Below, one piece after another: positions 25,580-33,315 of a stretch of DNA of 64,000 nucleotides (position 1 is its first letter; each line of letters begins with the position of its first letter). Source of the stretch: Paenibacillus pabuli (GTDB lineage: Bacteria > Bacillota > Bacilli > Paenibacillales > Paenibacillaceae); contig NZ_JBDOIO010000003.1 in NCBI RefSeq assembly GCF_039831995.1, forward strand, positions 930,001 through 994,000. Reading direction: 5' to 3'. Position numbers and translations under genes: made by a program. Below the pieces are notes generated by a model. The model did not search any database. It was not told the origin of the DNA and saw only the letters and a list, made by a program, of their open reading frames with translations.

Positions 25580-26677
25580 ATGCAAACCACCTCATCTACC
25601 ACAACGCCAATTCAATGGGCGTTAAAAGCCTGTGAAGCACTAATGGATACATTCGAACCGGAAAATCTTCCGCCAGACCGATTCCATTACCATCAGGGTG
25701 TCTTTTTATCTGGTATGGAGAAATGCTGGCGACAGACGGGAGAACAAAAGCTCTATGATTACATGAAGGGCTGGGTCGATAGTCAGATCCTAGAGGATGG
25801 CAGCATCAAAAAGTATAAGTCTGATGAACTTGATGACATCCAGCCGGGCGTTCTTCTCTTCACTCTCTACGAGCAGACGGGAGATGAATGCTACAAAAAA
25901 GCACTGTACACCTTGGTCCCATTGCTGAAATCCTGGCCTACGAATGCCTCCGGCGGATTCTGGCATAAGGGTCATTATCCAAATCAAATGTGGTTGGACG
26001 GTTTATATATGGCAGGGCCTATCGCGGTGCAATTTGCCGAAACCTTTGGTGAGAGCGATTACATCGACATGATGGTCTATCAGGCACTGCTTATGGAAAA
26101 ACATACAAAAGACCCTGATACTGGATTGCTCTATCACGGATGGGATGAAACAAAAGAAGCCAAATGGGCCGATCCCGTCACGGGTCTTGCTCCGGAATTC
26201 TGGGGCCGCGCGATTGGCTGGTATCCGGTGGCTCTGCTTGAAATGTTTGAACACATGCCGGAGGATCATCCGGACAAAGAGAAGCTTGTCACCATTGTAC
26301 AAGATCTGCTGATTGCGCTGACCAACTATCAGGATCCTGCCACCGGGTTATGGTATCAAGTCATCGACAAAGGCGATCGTCCGGATAACTGGCATGAAAA
26401 CTCATGTACGGCACTCTTTGCACATGCCATTGCCAAAGCGGTTCGATTCGGATATCTGGACCCTAAATATTTGCAGTATGCCTGGAAAGGTTACCAAGGC
26501 GTTATTGATACATTAAAGTTTGACGAGAACGGGAACGTCATCATCGGCAACATCTGTATTGGCACGGGAATCGGCGATTATGCCCACTATATTGCTCGGC
26601 CGACCAGTGAAAACGATCTGCACGGGGCCGGCGCCTTCATACTCATGTGCGTAGAGATGAATCTGGCGGCAAAATAG
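25580..26677 (+). CDS. GH105 unsaturated rhamnogalacturonyl hydrolase (YteR/YesR-like)
   Basis: 365 residues from the ATG at 25580, preceded by AAGGAGGAAGG; a frame from 25547 is an upstream extension without a ribosome site. The alpha/alpha six-hairpin barrel of GH105 is visible in KSWPTNASGGFWHKG, NQMWLDGLYMAGPI with the catalytic Asp (about residue 140), EFWGRAIGWYPVAL and WHENSCTALFAHAIAK. These enzymes remove the unsaturated galacturonic acid residue that a rhamnogalacturonan lyase leaves at the non-reducing end, by hydrating the double bond. There is no signal peptide, so it acts on imported disaccharides in the cytoplasm. No lyase is in the window. Confidence 0.9.
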   Translation: MQTTSSTTTPIQWALKACEALMDTFEPENLPPDRFHYHQGVFLSGMEKCWRQTGEQKLYDYMKGWVDSQILEDGSIKKYKSDELDDIQPGVLLFTLYEQTGDECYKKALYTLVPLLKSWPTNASGGFWHKGHYPNQMWLDGLYMAGPIAVQFAETFGESDYIDMMVYQALLMEKHTKDPDTGLLYHGWDETKEAKWADPVTGLAPEFWGRAIGWYPVALLEMFEHMPEDHPDKEKLVTIVQDLLIALTNYQDPATGLWYQVIDKGDRPDNWHENSCTALFAHAIAKAVRFGYLDPKYLQYAWKGYQGVIDTLKFDENGNVIIGNICIGTGIGDYAHYIARPTSENDLHGAGAFILMCVEMNLAAK

Positions 26678-26686
26678 GTTAAACGC

Positions 26687-26726
26687 AAAGAAGACAGGGA
26701 CATCAGTCTCAGTCTTCTTTATTTTC
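26687..26726 (+). terminator. Rho-independent terminator of the GH105 gene
   Basis: Arms AAAGAAGAC (26687-26695) and GTCTTCTTT (26712-26720) around a 16-base partly paired loop, followed by ATTTTCTTTTTTT. It lies just past the GH105 stop; the A-rich left arm may also serve the opposite EamA gene. Confidence 0.75.
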
Positions 26727-26760
26727 TTTTTTTGTCTGATGAATGTAAGCCATGACGATA

Positions 26761-27684
26761 TTAAACGGTTCTCCCCGTACGTTTCCAAAATGCTCTGGAC
26801 GTTTCCTTCCGTGACATTAAGTTTGCCGATAACAACATTCCCATAATGACGATCACCCCGCCGACGATTTGGGAAATCAGCAGTTCCTGACCCACCATGA
26901 CGGACAATATTGCAGTGAATATGGGCATCAAATTCATCGTAATACTGGCTTTCCCCGGCCCGAGTTCCTTAACGCCCTGGTTCCAGAACAGAAATGAGCC
27001 GATGGAAGGAAATAATCCCAGATAAATAATACCGGTTATACCAAAAGTCGTAATATTCTCCATATGCAGCGGCTCGAGGAATAACAACGGAATCATACCA
27101 ATAACGCCGATAAAAGCTGTAAAACCTACGAACGTTATTGGGGGAAGATGCTGTCCTCTTTTGCCTACGATTGAATAGAGGGCCCATAAAAATACCGCCA
27201 CCAGCATGATACCGTCTCCCTGGTTATAATGCGTACTGAATATCCCAAGCAAATGGCCTTTCGTCAGTACAGTCAGTACACCAAGGAAGGATAATACCAA
27301 TCCTGCGCCCTGCCATCCGGTTATTTTATCTTTGAGGAAAACCAGAGACAACACAATCATTACGGCTGGAGTCAGACTATTAATCAAACTACCGTTAGTA
27401 GACGATGTGTGCTGCAATGCCGTGTATGTGAGGAGTGTGTAGGATACAACGCCTACCAGTGATAAGAATAGCAGAATGCCCCAGTTTTTCTTCCATACGT
27501 TCAGCCAATTTGGCTTTTCCACCAGCTGCGCAAGCGGAATCAATACGATTGCCGCAATCACCCATCTTAAGAAGGACGCCCAGGTCGGCGGAAAATCGGA
27601 GGTTACGGCCTTTCCAAACATCAAGTTTCCAGCCCAAAATAAATTAGCCGAGATCAAAAATAGCCACGCTCTTACTTTCATCAT
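26761..27684 (-). CDS. DMT superfamily transporter (EamA family)
   Basis: About 307 residues with ten hydrophobic segments arranged as two EamA repeats (first NLFWAGNLMFGKAV to VGVVSYTLLTYTALQHTSS, second DGIMLVAVFLWALYSIVGKR to SQIVGGVIVIMGMLLSANL). Family members export metabolites or amino acids; the substrate is not predictable. I start at 27684 because AGGAG lies seven bases upstream; ATGs at 27690 and 27681 are alternatives. It is divergent from a LysR regulator gene, the usual arrangement for an exporter and its inducer-responsive regulator. Confidence 0.9.
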   Translation of the reverse strand: MMKVRAWLFLISANLFWAGNLMFGKAVTSDFPPTWASFLRWVIAAIVLIPLAQLVEKPNWLNVWKKNWGILLFLSLVGVVSYTLLTYTALQHTSSTNGSLINSLTPAVMIVLSLVFLKDKITGWQGAGLVLSFLGVLTVLTKGHLLGIFSTHYNQGDGIMLVAVFLWALYSIVGKRGQHLPPITFVGFTAFIGVIGMIPLLFLEPLHMENITTFGITGIIYLGLFPSIGSFLFWNQGVKELGPGKASITMNLMPIFTAILSVMVGQELLISQIVGGVIVIMGMLLSANLMSRKETSRAFWKRTGRTV

Positions 27685-27862
27685 CCTCATTCTCCTATCC
27701 GCTTGTATTATTACAGATCCCCGAATCTAAAGTGCTATGGGTCAGTGAAATCAAGTACATTTTGTTTCGGGATTGTCTTTTCTGCTTTTCTATAAACATG
27801 ATACAATACGCTTATATATAAATAAAATGAATATTACTTATGAGGGAGTTACCAAATTTGAT

Positions 27863-28762
27863 ATGAACAAATCTCTTCTGCAGTTGATCGTCACCATATC
27901 GGAGACCCGCAGCTTCACTCTCGCCAGCGAAAAAATGAATATGACACAGCCCGCAGTCAGCCGTGCAGTCACTACTCTGGAGCGTGATCTCGGAGTTACG
28001 CTCCTGATCCGAGACCGCCGTCGCGGTGTTGCACTCACACCGATCGGTGAACGCATCGTCCGGATTTTCCGAGAAATCCTGCAAGGCTATGAGAAAATCG
28101 ATCAGGAAATCTCGAGCGAAAAAGGTTTGGAGATTGGCTCGGTCCGTATCGGTGCTTTTCCGGTAGCTTCGTCCTACTTTGTTCCAAAACTGATCCGTTA
28201 CATGAAGCAGCAATACCCAAACCTGGAGTTCAGTATCATGGAAGGCACGATTGCGGAGGTGCAGGAATGGTTGGAGAATCGACAGATCGATGTCGGGCTG
28301 CTCATTCCTTCTGAAGAGACGACAGATTCGTTCCCTCTTTATCGTGAAGGCATATATGCTGTCATGAGAGAAGATCACCCTTTAACGGAGAAAGACATCA
28401 TTCACCCTGAAGATTTGCGGGATGAGCCCATGCTGCTCTGGAAAGCCGGATACGAGCCGCCTGTCCTGAAGTGGTTTGAAAGTGCCGGAGTCACGCCACA
28501 AGTCGAGTACATCCTTTACAATTACAGAACATCACTTCAGATGATTCTTGCCGGGGAAGGTTTGGCTGTCATGTCCGAGTTGTCCCTCCTGGATTTGCCG
28601 CCGGGCATCTGTCTGAAACGTTTGTCACCTGAAGCCTATCGGGATATTCATGTCGCAACGAGTCCTGAGAATGAACGGACTTTTGCGGTAAATGCCTTTA
28701 TTGAGGCTGCTCGAACCTTGTTCCCATTTGAAACGGATCGGAAGCCTTTAATTGATGTTTGA
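27863..28762 (+). CDS. LysR family transcriptional regulator
   Basis: 299 residues from the ATG at 27863. The N-terminal winged helix-turn-helix (SFTLASEKMNMTQPAVSRAVTTLERDLGVTLLIRDRRRGVALTPIGERI) is unmistakable, followed by a periplasmic-binding-like effector domain (SVRIGAFPVASSYFVPKLIRYMKQQYPNLEFSI). GAGGGAG lies 14 bases upstream, rather far, so an earlier ATG at 27827 cannot be excluded, though the family start fits 27863. Divergent from the EamA transporter, which it probably controls. Confidence 0.9.
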   Translation: MNKSLLQLIVTISETRSFTLASEKMNMTQPAVSRAVTTLERDLGVTLLIRDRRRGVALTPIGERIVRIFREILQGYEKIDQEISSEKGLEIGSVRIGAFPVASSYFVPKLIRYMKQQYPNLEFSIMEGTIAEVQEWLENRQIDVGLLIPSEETTDSFPLYREGIYAVMREDHPLTEKDIIHPEDLRDEPMLLWKAGYEPPVLKWFESAGVTPQVEYILYNYRTSLQMILAGEGLAVMSELSLLDLPPGICLKRLSPEAYRDIHVATSPENERTFAVNAFIEAARTLFPFETDRKPLIDV

Positions 28763-28767
28763 GCACA

Positions 28768-28796
28768 TAAAAAAGGCCGCTATATTAGCGACCTTT
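28768..28796 (-). terminator. Rho-independent terminator of the YitT gene (repeat-type stem)
   Basis: Minus-strand stem AAGGTCGCTA (28786-28795) and TAGCGGCCTT (28773-28782) with one internal U.G pair, 3-base loop, then TTTTTT. The same stem with the same wobble is seen at 29873-29897 and 38679-38703. Confidence 0.8.
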
Positions 28797-28835
28797 GGTT
28801 GTAACTATGTTGTGTCTCTCCATTATGCTTAAGTA

Positions 28836-29708
28836 TTAGTGGATATCTTTCTTTTTGAAGCTGCCGCCCTTAACTTCTGCTACATCGTACACAACTACAA
28901 AAGCATTCGGGTCAATTTCATGAATGATTTCTTTAATTTTGCTCTCTTCCATACGGTTGATCACACAAGTGATTTCCTTGAACTGTTCATTGGAGTAACC
29001 GCCGTATGCATCCGTATAGGTTGCTCCACGACCTAATCGGTCACGAATGGTTTCGACCATGATTTCGGGTTGATTCGTGATAATTTTAAACGTTTTGGAA
29101 CCGCTCAAGCCTTCTTCAACGATATGAATGACTTTAGAAGCAATAAAATAAGCTAGCCCCGACAAAATGGCCCCTTGCAGACCAAATACAGATGAAACAA
29201 CGATAAATACAAACATGTTTAGGAACAAAATTAGATCACTGGTACCAAAAGGGACTTTTCGTGAAAGCAGTACAGCGAGCATATCTATTCCGTCCAATGC
29301 CCCGCCGTTACGAAGTGCCAGACCCATACCAAAACCGATGATAATCCCGCCAACAACGGTAACCAGCAATGTGTCGCCTTCAATAATTGTAGGTACATGG
29401 TGCATCAGACTGGTACTTACTGCGAGTGAGGCAATACCGATAATGGAATAAAGCGCGAAACTTTTACCTATTTGCTTATATCCCAGCCATACAAAAGGTA
29501 TGTTGATTATACCGATCAGCATCCCGAGTGGCAATCCAAACAATTGTGAACCCACGATACTCAGACCGGTCACACCACCGTCCGAGACATTGTTGGGGAT
29601 CAATATGGCTTCTAGACCGTATGCCGTAATAAAAGCCCCGATGATAATCAATATTACTTTTGAAAATATTCTTGCCTTATTCGATTTTGGTTTCTTTCTT
29701 TGATGCAT
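28836..29708 (-). CDS. YitT family membrane protein (DUF161 + DUF2179)
   Basis: 290 residues. About five to six membrane helices in the first 200 residues with the family motifs ILIPNNVSDGGVTGLSIV and GGIIIGFGMGLALRNGGALDGIDMLAVLLSRK, then a soluble C-terminal DUF2179 domain of about 90 residues (FKIITNQPEIMVETIRDRLGRGATYTDAYGGYSNEQFKEITCVINR). The role of this family is not established; transport or cyclic-dinucleotide-like sensing by the C-terminal domain has been suggested. Monocistronic, AAGGAGGAAATTG upstream of the ATG. Confidence 0.93.
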   Translation of the reverse strand: MHQRKKPKSNKARIFSKVILIIIGAFITAYGLEAILIPNNVSDGGVTGLSIVGSQLFGLPLGMLIGIINIPFVWLGYKQIGKSFALYSIIGIASLAVSTSLMHHVPTIIEGDTLLVTVVGGIIIGFGMGLALRNGGALDGIDMLAVLLSRKVPFGTSDLILFLNMFVFIVVSSVFGLQGAILSGLAYFIASKVIHIVEEGLSGSKTFKIITNQPEIMVETIRDRLGRGATYTDAYGGYSNEQFKEITCVINRMEESKIKEIIHEIDPNAFVVVYDVAEVKGGSFKKKDIH

Positions 29709-29872
29709 TCAATTTCCTCCTTGGATAACAACTCATAACGTATAGTTTATATTAATTATCACCAATTTGACAAATTTATCGCATTAATTATGACTGTTAG
29801 TATAGCTTTATTCGTTCGTGTTACCCATTGAAAGCCCCGTTAGTTTTGGCTCCTGTAAGACTTAAACCAAAT

Positions 29873-29897
29873 AAAAAAGCCGCTAAATTAGCGACTT
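29873..29897 (-). terminator. Rho-independent terminator of the ArsR operon (repeat-type stem)
   Basis: Minus-strand stem AAGTCGCTAA (29888-29897) and TTAGCGGCTT (29877-29886), one U.G pair, single-base spacer so that the functional loop is slightly larger, then TTTTTT. It lies 36 bases past the YdeI-like stop. Confidence 0.85.
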
Positions 29898-29932
29898 AAT
29901 AGCAGATCTTTAGTTTGACTACAATCATTCAT

Positions 29933-30529
29933 TCATTTGTCATTTAAGCCCTTGCCGTCAAGGATATGCGGAATGTACTTTTCGACTCTTGATTCCCGGG
30001 TCTTGGATTGTTTGGGTGAAGAAAAATGCATAATGTATGCTCTTTGGCGCCCTGGTGTCAGCCCTTCAAAAGCCGTTTTTAGATCGGGTATTTCAACGAA
30101 TTTGTTGGCTAATTCCTCAGGTATGGCATACTCGTCATGTTTTTTGAGCTCAACTTGCAGACCTGCTTTTTCTATGTGGATAGCTTCCTCAATATAATCT
30201 TTGATCATCAGCTGCATTTCATCAATCGTTTGAGCATTGGTGAACCGAATCTGACGGGCCGCCTGTACGTTCTCTGTCTGTTGGATTAAGATCCCGTGAG
30301 GGTCTTTTAGCAAGGCCCCTTTGTGAAACAGCAGGGCACAATACTCCTTAAAACCGTGGATCAGAACGATATTTTTCCCGTCCAAAGTGTAGCAGGGATG
30401 CATCCACTTAAAGTCTTCAGTCAGCCCGCAATCAAGAACAATCTCTCGCAACAACCCGAATTCTTCTTTCCAAGTCTTGAGCTTGTTGAAATAAGGATCA
30501 ATTTTTGTATTTCTTTCACCTTGTAACAT
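29933..30529 (-). CDS. YdeI/OmpD-associated family protein with DUF1801 domain
   Basis: 198 residues. The first 115 residues are a DUF1801-type (iron-chaperone-like) domain (FKWMHPCYTLDGKNIVLIHGFKEYCALLFHKGALL), and the C-terminal 70 are the OmdA domain, with IPEELANKFVEIPDLKTAFEGLTPGRQRAYIMHFSSPKQSKTRESRVEKYIP. Such two-domain YdeI proteins are common in Firmicutes and their biochemical role is unclear. The ATG follows GGGGGAG. It starts 17 bases after the AHSA1 stop and is the third gene of the ArsR operon. Confidence 0.88.
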   Translation of the reverse strand: MLQGERNTKIDPYFNKLKTWKEEFGLLREIVLDCGLTEDFKWMHPCYTLDGKNIVLIHGFKEYCALLFHKGALLKDPHGILIQQTENVQAARQIRFTNAQTIDEMQLMIKDYIEEAIHIEKAGLQVELKKHDEYAIPEELANKFVEIPDLKTAFEGLTPGRQRAYIMHFSSPKQSKTRESRVEKYIPHILDGKGLNDK

Positions 30530-30546
30530 CGAAACTCCCCCTTTAA

Positions 30547-30963
30547 TTAAACCAAAACTTTCTCAAGCTCATCGCACCATTTACTCCAGCCATACTTGGC
30601 CCCGGCCAGTGCTTGAGGGTTGGAAATTCCGGTCTGTTCAAGATGAAGGTTTACCTTACCGTTTCCTAAGTCTTGTAAGGTCCAGGTGACCGTGTGCTTC
30701 TCACCACTTTCCCAAGTATAGGACAATCGATACGGTTCTTCCACGATCAGGACTTCTCCTTCAATAATGCCGTTCCAGTAATCCGTAGCTTGTGTGCGAA
30801 ATTGAAAACGATGCCCAACGACTGGTTTGAAATCATTATCCATTCCTTGACCGGTGTGAATGTTGGCCACCCACTTGGCAAGCTTGCTTGAATCGGTTAA
30901 AGCTGACCAGAGTTTCTCGACAGTCGTCGTGTATTGATAATCGAGTTCTAATGTTAAACTCAT
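30547..30963 (-). CDS. SRPBCC / AHSA1 family protein
   Basis: 138 residues from the ATG at 30963 (AAAGGAGGAAGA upstream); an extension to 31038 lies inside the ArsR gene. The START-like fold of the AHSA1 family is visible in YTTTVEKLWSALTDSSKLAKWV, FRTQATDYWNGIIEGEVLIVEEPYRLSYTWE and WTLQDLGNGKVNLHLEQTGI. The start overlaps the ArsR stop by four bases, the classic ArsR-AHSA1 coupling in which the pair probably senses a small hydrophobic ligand. The ligand is unknown. Confidence 0.92.
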   Translation of the reverse strand: MSLTLELDYQYTTTVEKLWSALTDSSKLAKWVANIHTGQGMDNDFKPVVGHRFQFRTQATDYWNGIIEGEVLIVEEPYRLSYTWESGEKHTVTWTLQDLGNGKVNLHLEQTGISNPQALAGAKYGWSKWCDELEKVLV

Positions 30964-31289
30964 TCTTCTTCCTCCTTTAATAATTGGTCCAAGCGCATCA
31001 TATTTATACTCCAGAACTTGCTGTAAAAAGCCACCCAATCTTGAACTTCTTTTAATGGTGCAGCATTTAGTCTGTACCTCGTTTCCCTGCCGACTTTTCG
31101 GTCAACAACCAGATTCGCCTCTTTAAGAATGGTTAAATGCTTGGATACCGCTGTCCGGCCCATTTCAAACTGTGACGTCAGCTCATGAAGCGGTACCTCC
31201 TCTGCCTCTGTTAACAGCTGCATCAGTTGGCGCCGGGTTGGATCTGCAATGGCATCGAATACATCGCGAAATCTGAGGTTCTCACTCAC
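30960..31289 (-). CDS. ArsR family transcriptional repressor
   Basis: 109 residues from a GTG at 31289 with TTGGAGGGAAGTG upstream; the longest frame begins at a TTG at 31304 that falls on the ribosome site itself. Winged-helix motifs FDAIADPTRRQLMQLL and VPLHELTSQFEMGRTAVSKHLTILKEANLVVDRKVGRETRYRL are diagnostic. The metal-binding Cys motif of ArsR/SmtB is absent, which fits the ArsR subgroup paired with AHSA1 proteins. Two palindromes lie in its promoter (31388-31434), so it is very likely autoregulated. Confidence 0.93.
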   Translation of the reverse strand: MSENLRFRDVFDAIADPTRRQLMQLLTEAEEVPLHELTSQFEMGRTAVSKHLTILKEANLVVDRKVGRETRYRLNAAPLKEVQDWVAFYSKFWSINMMRLDQLLKEEEE

Positions 31290-31387
31290 ACCACTTCCCT
31301 CCAATCTGCTGTATCAGAACATGGATGATACGGAGGATTTGTTTGTTTTTTATGTGACTCCTTATATGTTGTGATATGTTCTAATCA

Positions 31388-31439
31388 GACACCATTTGGT
31401 GTCGAATTGATTATATGACACCAATTGGTGTCATGTCAA
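31388..31439 (-). promoter_or_regulatory. ArsR operon promoter with two palindromic operators
   Basis: On the minus strand a consensus TTGACA (31434-31439) and TATAAT (31410-31415) are separated by 18 bases. The spacer is itself the perfect palindrome TGACACCAATTGGTGTCA, extending to ATGACACCAATTGGTGTCAT (31415-31434). A second copy, GACACCATTTGGTGTC (31388-31403), sits at the expected transcription start. The centres are 29 bases apart, nearly three helical turns, so repressor dimers would bind the same DNA face. Start codon is about 100 bases downstream. Confidence 0.85.
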
Positions 31440-31499
31440 CAGCGTTTTAAACGTTTGCCTTTTAACATTTCATCCTATAATTATTGCTATATTCCCAGT

Positions 31500-31523
31500 A
31501 AAAAAACACCTCTTACGAGGTGT
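31500..31523 (-). terminator. Rho-independent terminator of the darcynin-like gene
   Basis: Minus-strand stem ACACCTC (31517-31523) and GAGGTGT (31506-31512), 4-base loop, then a T tract. It is 45 bases past the stop at 31569. Confidence 0.8.
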
Positions 31524-31568
31524 AGTGGCTGTATATTTACTAATTGGTGATGCTAAAAGATAGTTGTT

Positions 31569-31913
31569 TTATTCTACTGGCATGCGTAATGCCTCTTTCT
31601 CATAGGATTGAAATGCATCTTCCAAACCCATAATGACATCCTTAATCTTCATATATCCCTTGGTATACGGCTCCGAATCACGGATTTCTTCCCACATATA
31701 GTGATACTGTTTGATATTTTCGGTCTCACATACCACAAAATCAGTGTAGTCTTTGCCTGGCAAAGCCTCAGCATCAAAGAATCGCACACTAATCTCTGGA
31801 CTGTACTTATTGATAATTTCCTGTAATGAGGCCGCATAGTTCCTGCGCTCTTCACGAGGTAGTGCTAACCAGGAGGGGTAAAATTCCAATAATACAATCA
31901 TCATTTGCCGCAT
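31569..31913 (-). CDS. Darcynin-like small protein
   Basis: 114 residues from the ATG at 31913, with CGAGGTGACAG seven bases upstream; an extension to 31955 has no ribosome site. The pattern MIVLLEFYPSWLALPREERRNY, ISVRFFDAEALPGKDYTDFVVCETENIKQYHYMWEEIRDS and the PYTKGYMKIKDVIMGLEDAF ending match the darcynin family, an alpha/beta ferredoxin-like fold of unknown function. It stands 87 bases from the Crp/Fnr-type gene on the same strand, which could regulate it. Confidence 0.8.
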   Translation of the reverse strand: MRQMMIVLLEFYPSWLALPREERRNYAASLQEIINKYSPEISVRFFDAEALPGKDYTDFVVCETENIKQYHYMWEEIRDSEPYTKGYMKIKDVIMGLEDAFQSYEKEALRMPVE

Positions 31914-32000
31914 ATTTCTGTCACCTCGTCTGAGTAATGGTTGTTTTGATACCATTTTAACGTGCCTAAATCAGGATGGCATTAACATAGGTTAATCACT

Positions 32001-32570
32001 CTAATGTAGTATTCGACTTAGTGATACAGGTGAGATACCTAAATAGGAAGCAATGTGATATTGGGGGATTCTCTTCTCCAGCCCTGGATATTTCACTAAA
32101 AAAGCTTGATATCGCTCTAACGCAGACAGGTATAATAATTCTCTTTCACGTTCTTCTTTTCGGATATAAAGTCGTTCAACGGCCGTTCTAACGAATCGTT
32201 CCCACATATGGCTTCGATCCATAAGCATCTTTAAGGCAGCATTGGGGATCTCGATCACTGTGGAATCTTCCATAGCCTGAATTGTATACATTGATGTAGA
32301 CCCGGTTATCATTGCCCCGTAGGAAGTTGCAAAGTCATTTTCCAGCGTGAAGGCAACATTATATTCTCTTCCATCAGGCAATGTATAATACAGACGAAAT
32401 AACCCATTTGTACAGAAATAGGCATGACTTACTTCATCATCTGATTGGACAATCGCAACTCCACTGGGAATACGCTTAACAGTAGTGGCATTCACAAACC
32501 AGTCCCATTCTGTAGATGATATGGAAGCTTGAGAAGCCATAGACTGAAGTGTTTGATAATATTGCTGCAT
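32001..32570 (-). CDS. Crp/Fnr family transcriptional regulator
   Basis: 189 residues. N-terminal cyclic-nucleotide-binding-like beta roll (VKRIPSGVAIVQSDDEVSHAYFCTNGLFRLYYTLPDGREYNVAFTLENDF) followed by a dimerisation helix and a helix-turn-helix at the very end (QYHIASYLGISPVSLSRIL). The cAMP-contact Arg-Ser/Thr pair of true Crp is absent, so another signal is likely. The protein ends only two residues after the recognition helix, slightly shorter than many relatives. Probable regulator of the neighbouring darcynin-like gene. Confidence 0.88.
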   Translation of the reverse strand: MQQYYQTLQSMASQASISSTEWDWFVNATTVKRIPSGVAIVQSDDEVSHAYFCTNGLFRLYYTLPDGREYNVAFTLENDFATSYGAMITGSTSMYTIQAMEDSTVIEIPNAALKMLMDRSHMWERFVRTAVERLYIRKEERERELLYLSALERYQAFLVKYPGLEKRIPQYHIASYLGISPVSLSRILH

Positions 32571-32691
32571 AATGACCCTCTCTCTACCAGATTACGTTTC
32601 TCATGTATTATACAATTAATTCTTTGCAATCATCTGATCATAAGCAACTATGATCCTGTATCGGGACAAGAGCTGCTTTCATAAAACCGAA

Positions 32692-32724
32692 AAGCCCATA
32701 AAATTTGCGGCCATCATTGGGCTT
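32692..32724. terminator. Weak hairpin in the Crp/Fnr - collagen-like gap
   Basis: Arms AAGCCCA (32692-32698) and TGGGCTT (32718-32724) around a 19-base loop, with only short T/A tracts. It may be a terminator for transcription entering the region; nothing else is seen in 32571-32791. Confidence 0.3.
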
Positions 32725-32791
32725 CAACCCATTCCCCCTGCTCAAGTGCCTACATACAATACCCTAGACTAATGAACAGGAGTGATGTTGT

Positions 32792-33184
32792 ATGACATTT
32801 TTACCTCCCTTTGGACCCGGTGGTGGGTTTGGTGGACCAGGAGGCATTTTCGGTCCTGGTGGCCCCGGAGGTCCTGGAGGAATGCCTGGGCCTCCCTCAT
32901 TCCCTGGTGGTGGAGGTGGTGGACCGCAAGGCGTACAGCCCCCACCTGGGCCACCGCCTTCATTCGTTCCACAGCAATCCCCTTCCTTGTTTGCTGTAGA
33001 TCCAAGAGCCATATCTGGTTGTCTGTTCCGATACACGTTTATTTGGCCGAATCGAGGTCCAGGCTTCTGGATGTACCCGGTTTTTGTCGGCAGAAATTCA
33101 GTAGCTGGTTTTCGTTGGAATGGTTTCTTCTGGCTGTACACCGGCATTGATCTGCAGCGAATCAGCTCGTTCAGCTGTTTCTAA
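32792..33184 (+). CDS. Gly/Pro-rich collagen-like protein, likely spore surface
   Basis: 130 residues. Residues 6-65 are a low-complexity Gly-Pro-Phe tract (PFGPGGGFGGPGGIFGPGG...), then a conserved aromatic tail of about 60 residues: CLFRYTFIWPNRGPGFWMYPVFVGRNSVAGFRWNGFFWLYTGIDLQRISSFSCF. The ATG follows AACAGGAGTGATG and a good terminator follows the stop. Similar proteins in spore formers are annotated as hypothetical or coat-associated; a spore-surface role is inference. The opposite strand also reads open over the repeat, but only because of GC-rich codon bias. Confidence 0.7.
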   Translation: MTFLPPFGPGGGFGGPGGIFGPGGPGGPGGMPGPPSFPGGGGGGPQGVQPPPGPPPSFVPQQSPSLFAVDPRAISGCLFRYTFIWPNRGPGFWMYPVFVGRNSVAGFRWNGFFWLYTGIDLQRISSFSCF

Positions 33185-33190
33185 TACGTA

Positions 33191-33231
33191 AACACCCTGA
33201 TTGTGGATGGATCTGCAATCAGGGTGTTTTA
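33191..33231 (+). terminator. Rho-independent terminator of the collagen-like gene
   Basis: Perfect 13-base stem AACACCCTGATTG (33191-33203) and CAATCAGGGTGTT (33216-33228) with a 12-base loop, then TTTTA. It lies 7 bases past the stop. Confidence 0.85.
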
Positions 33232-33315
33232 CATTAAATCCAGATCATTGTGATACCAGGTAACCGCTCAGCCGACCAGTTGCTCACATTATATTTTCTT
33301 AATTCAGAGTCGATG

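Noticed and set aside
32001..32570. Crp/Fnr gene as a C-terminally truncated pseudogene
   Set aside because: The recognition helix is complete and the normal stop follows it by two residues; length variation of this size is common in the family.
32764..33147. Minus-strand Pro/Gly-rich frame of 127 codons opposite the collagen-like gene
   Set aside because: It is open only because the plus-strand GGN/CCN repeats read as Pro/Gly on the other strand; no ribosome site, and the terminator and start signals fit the plus strand.
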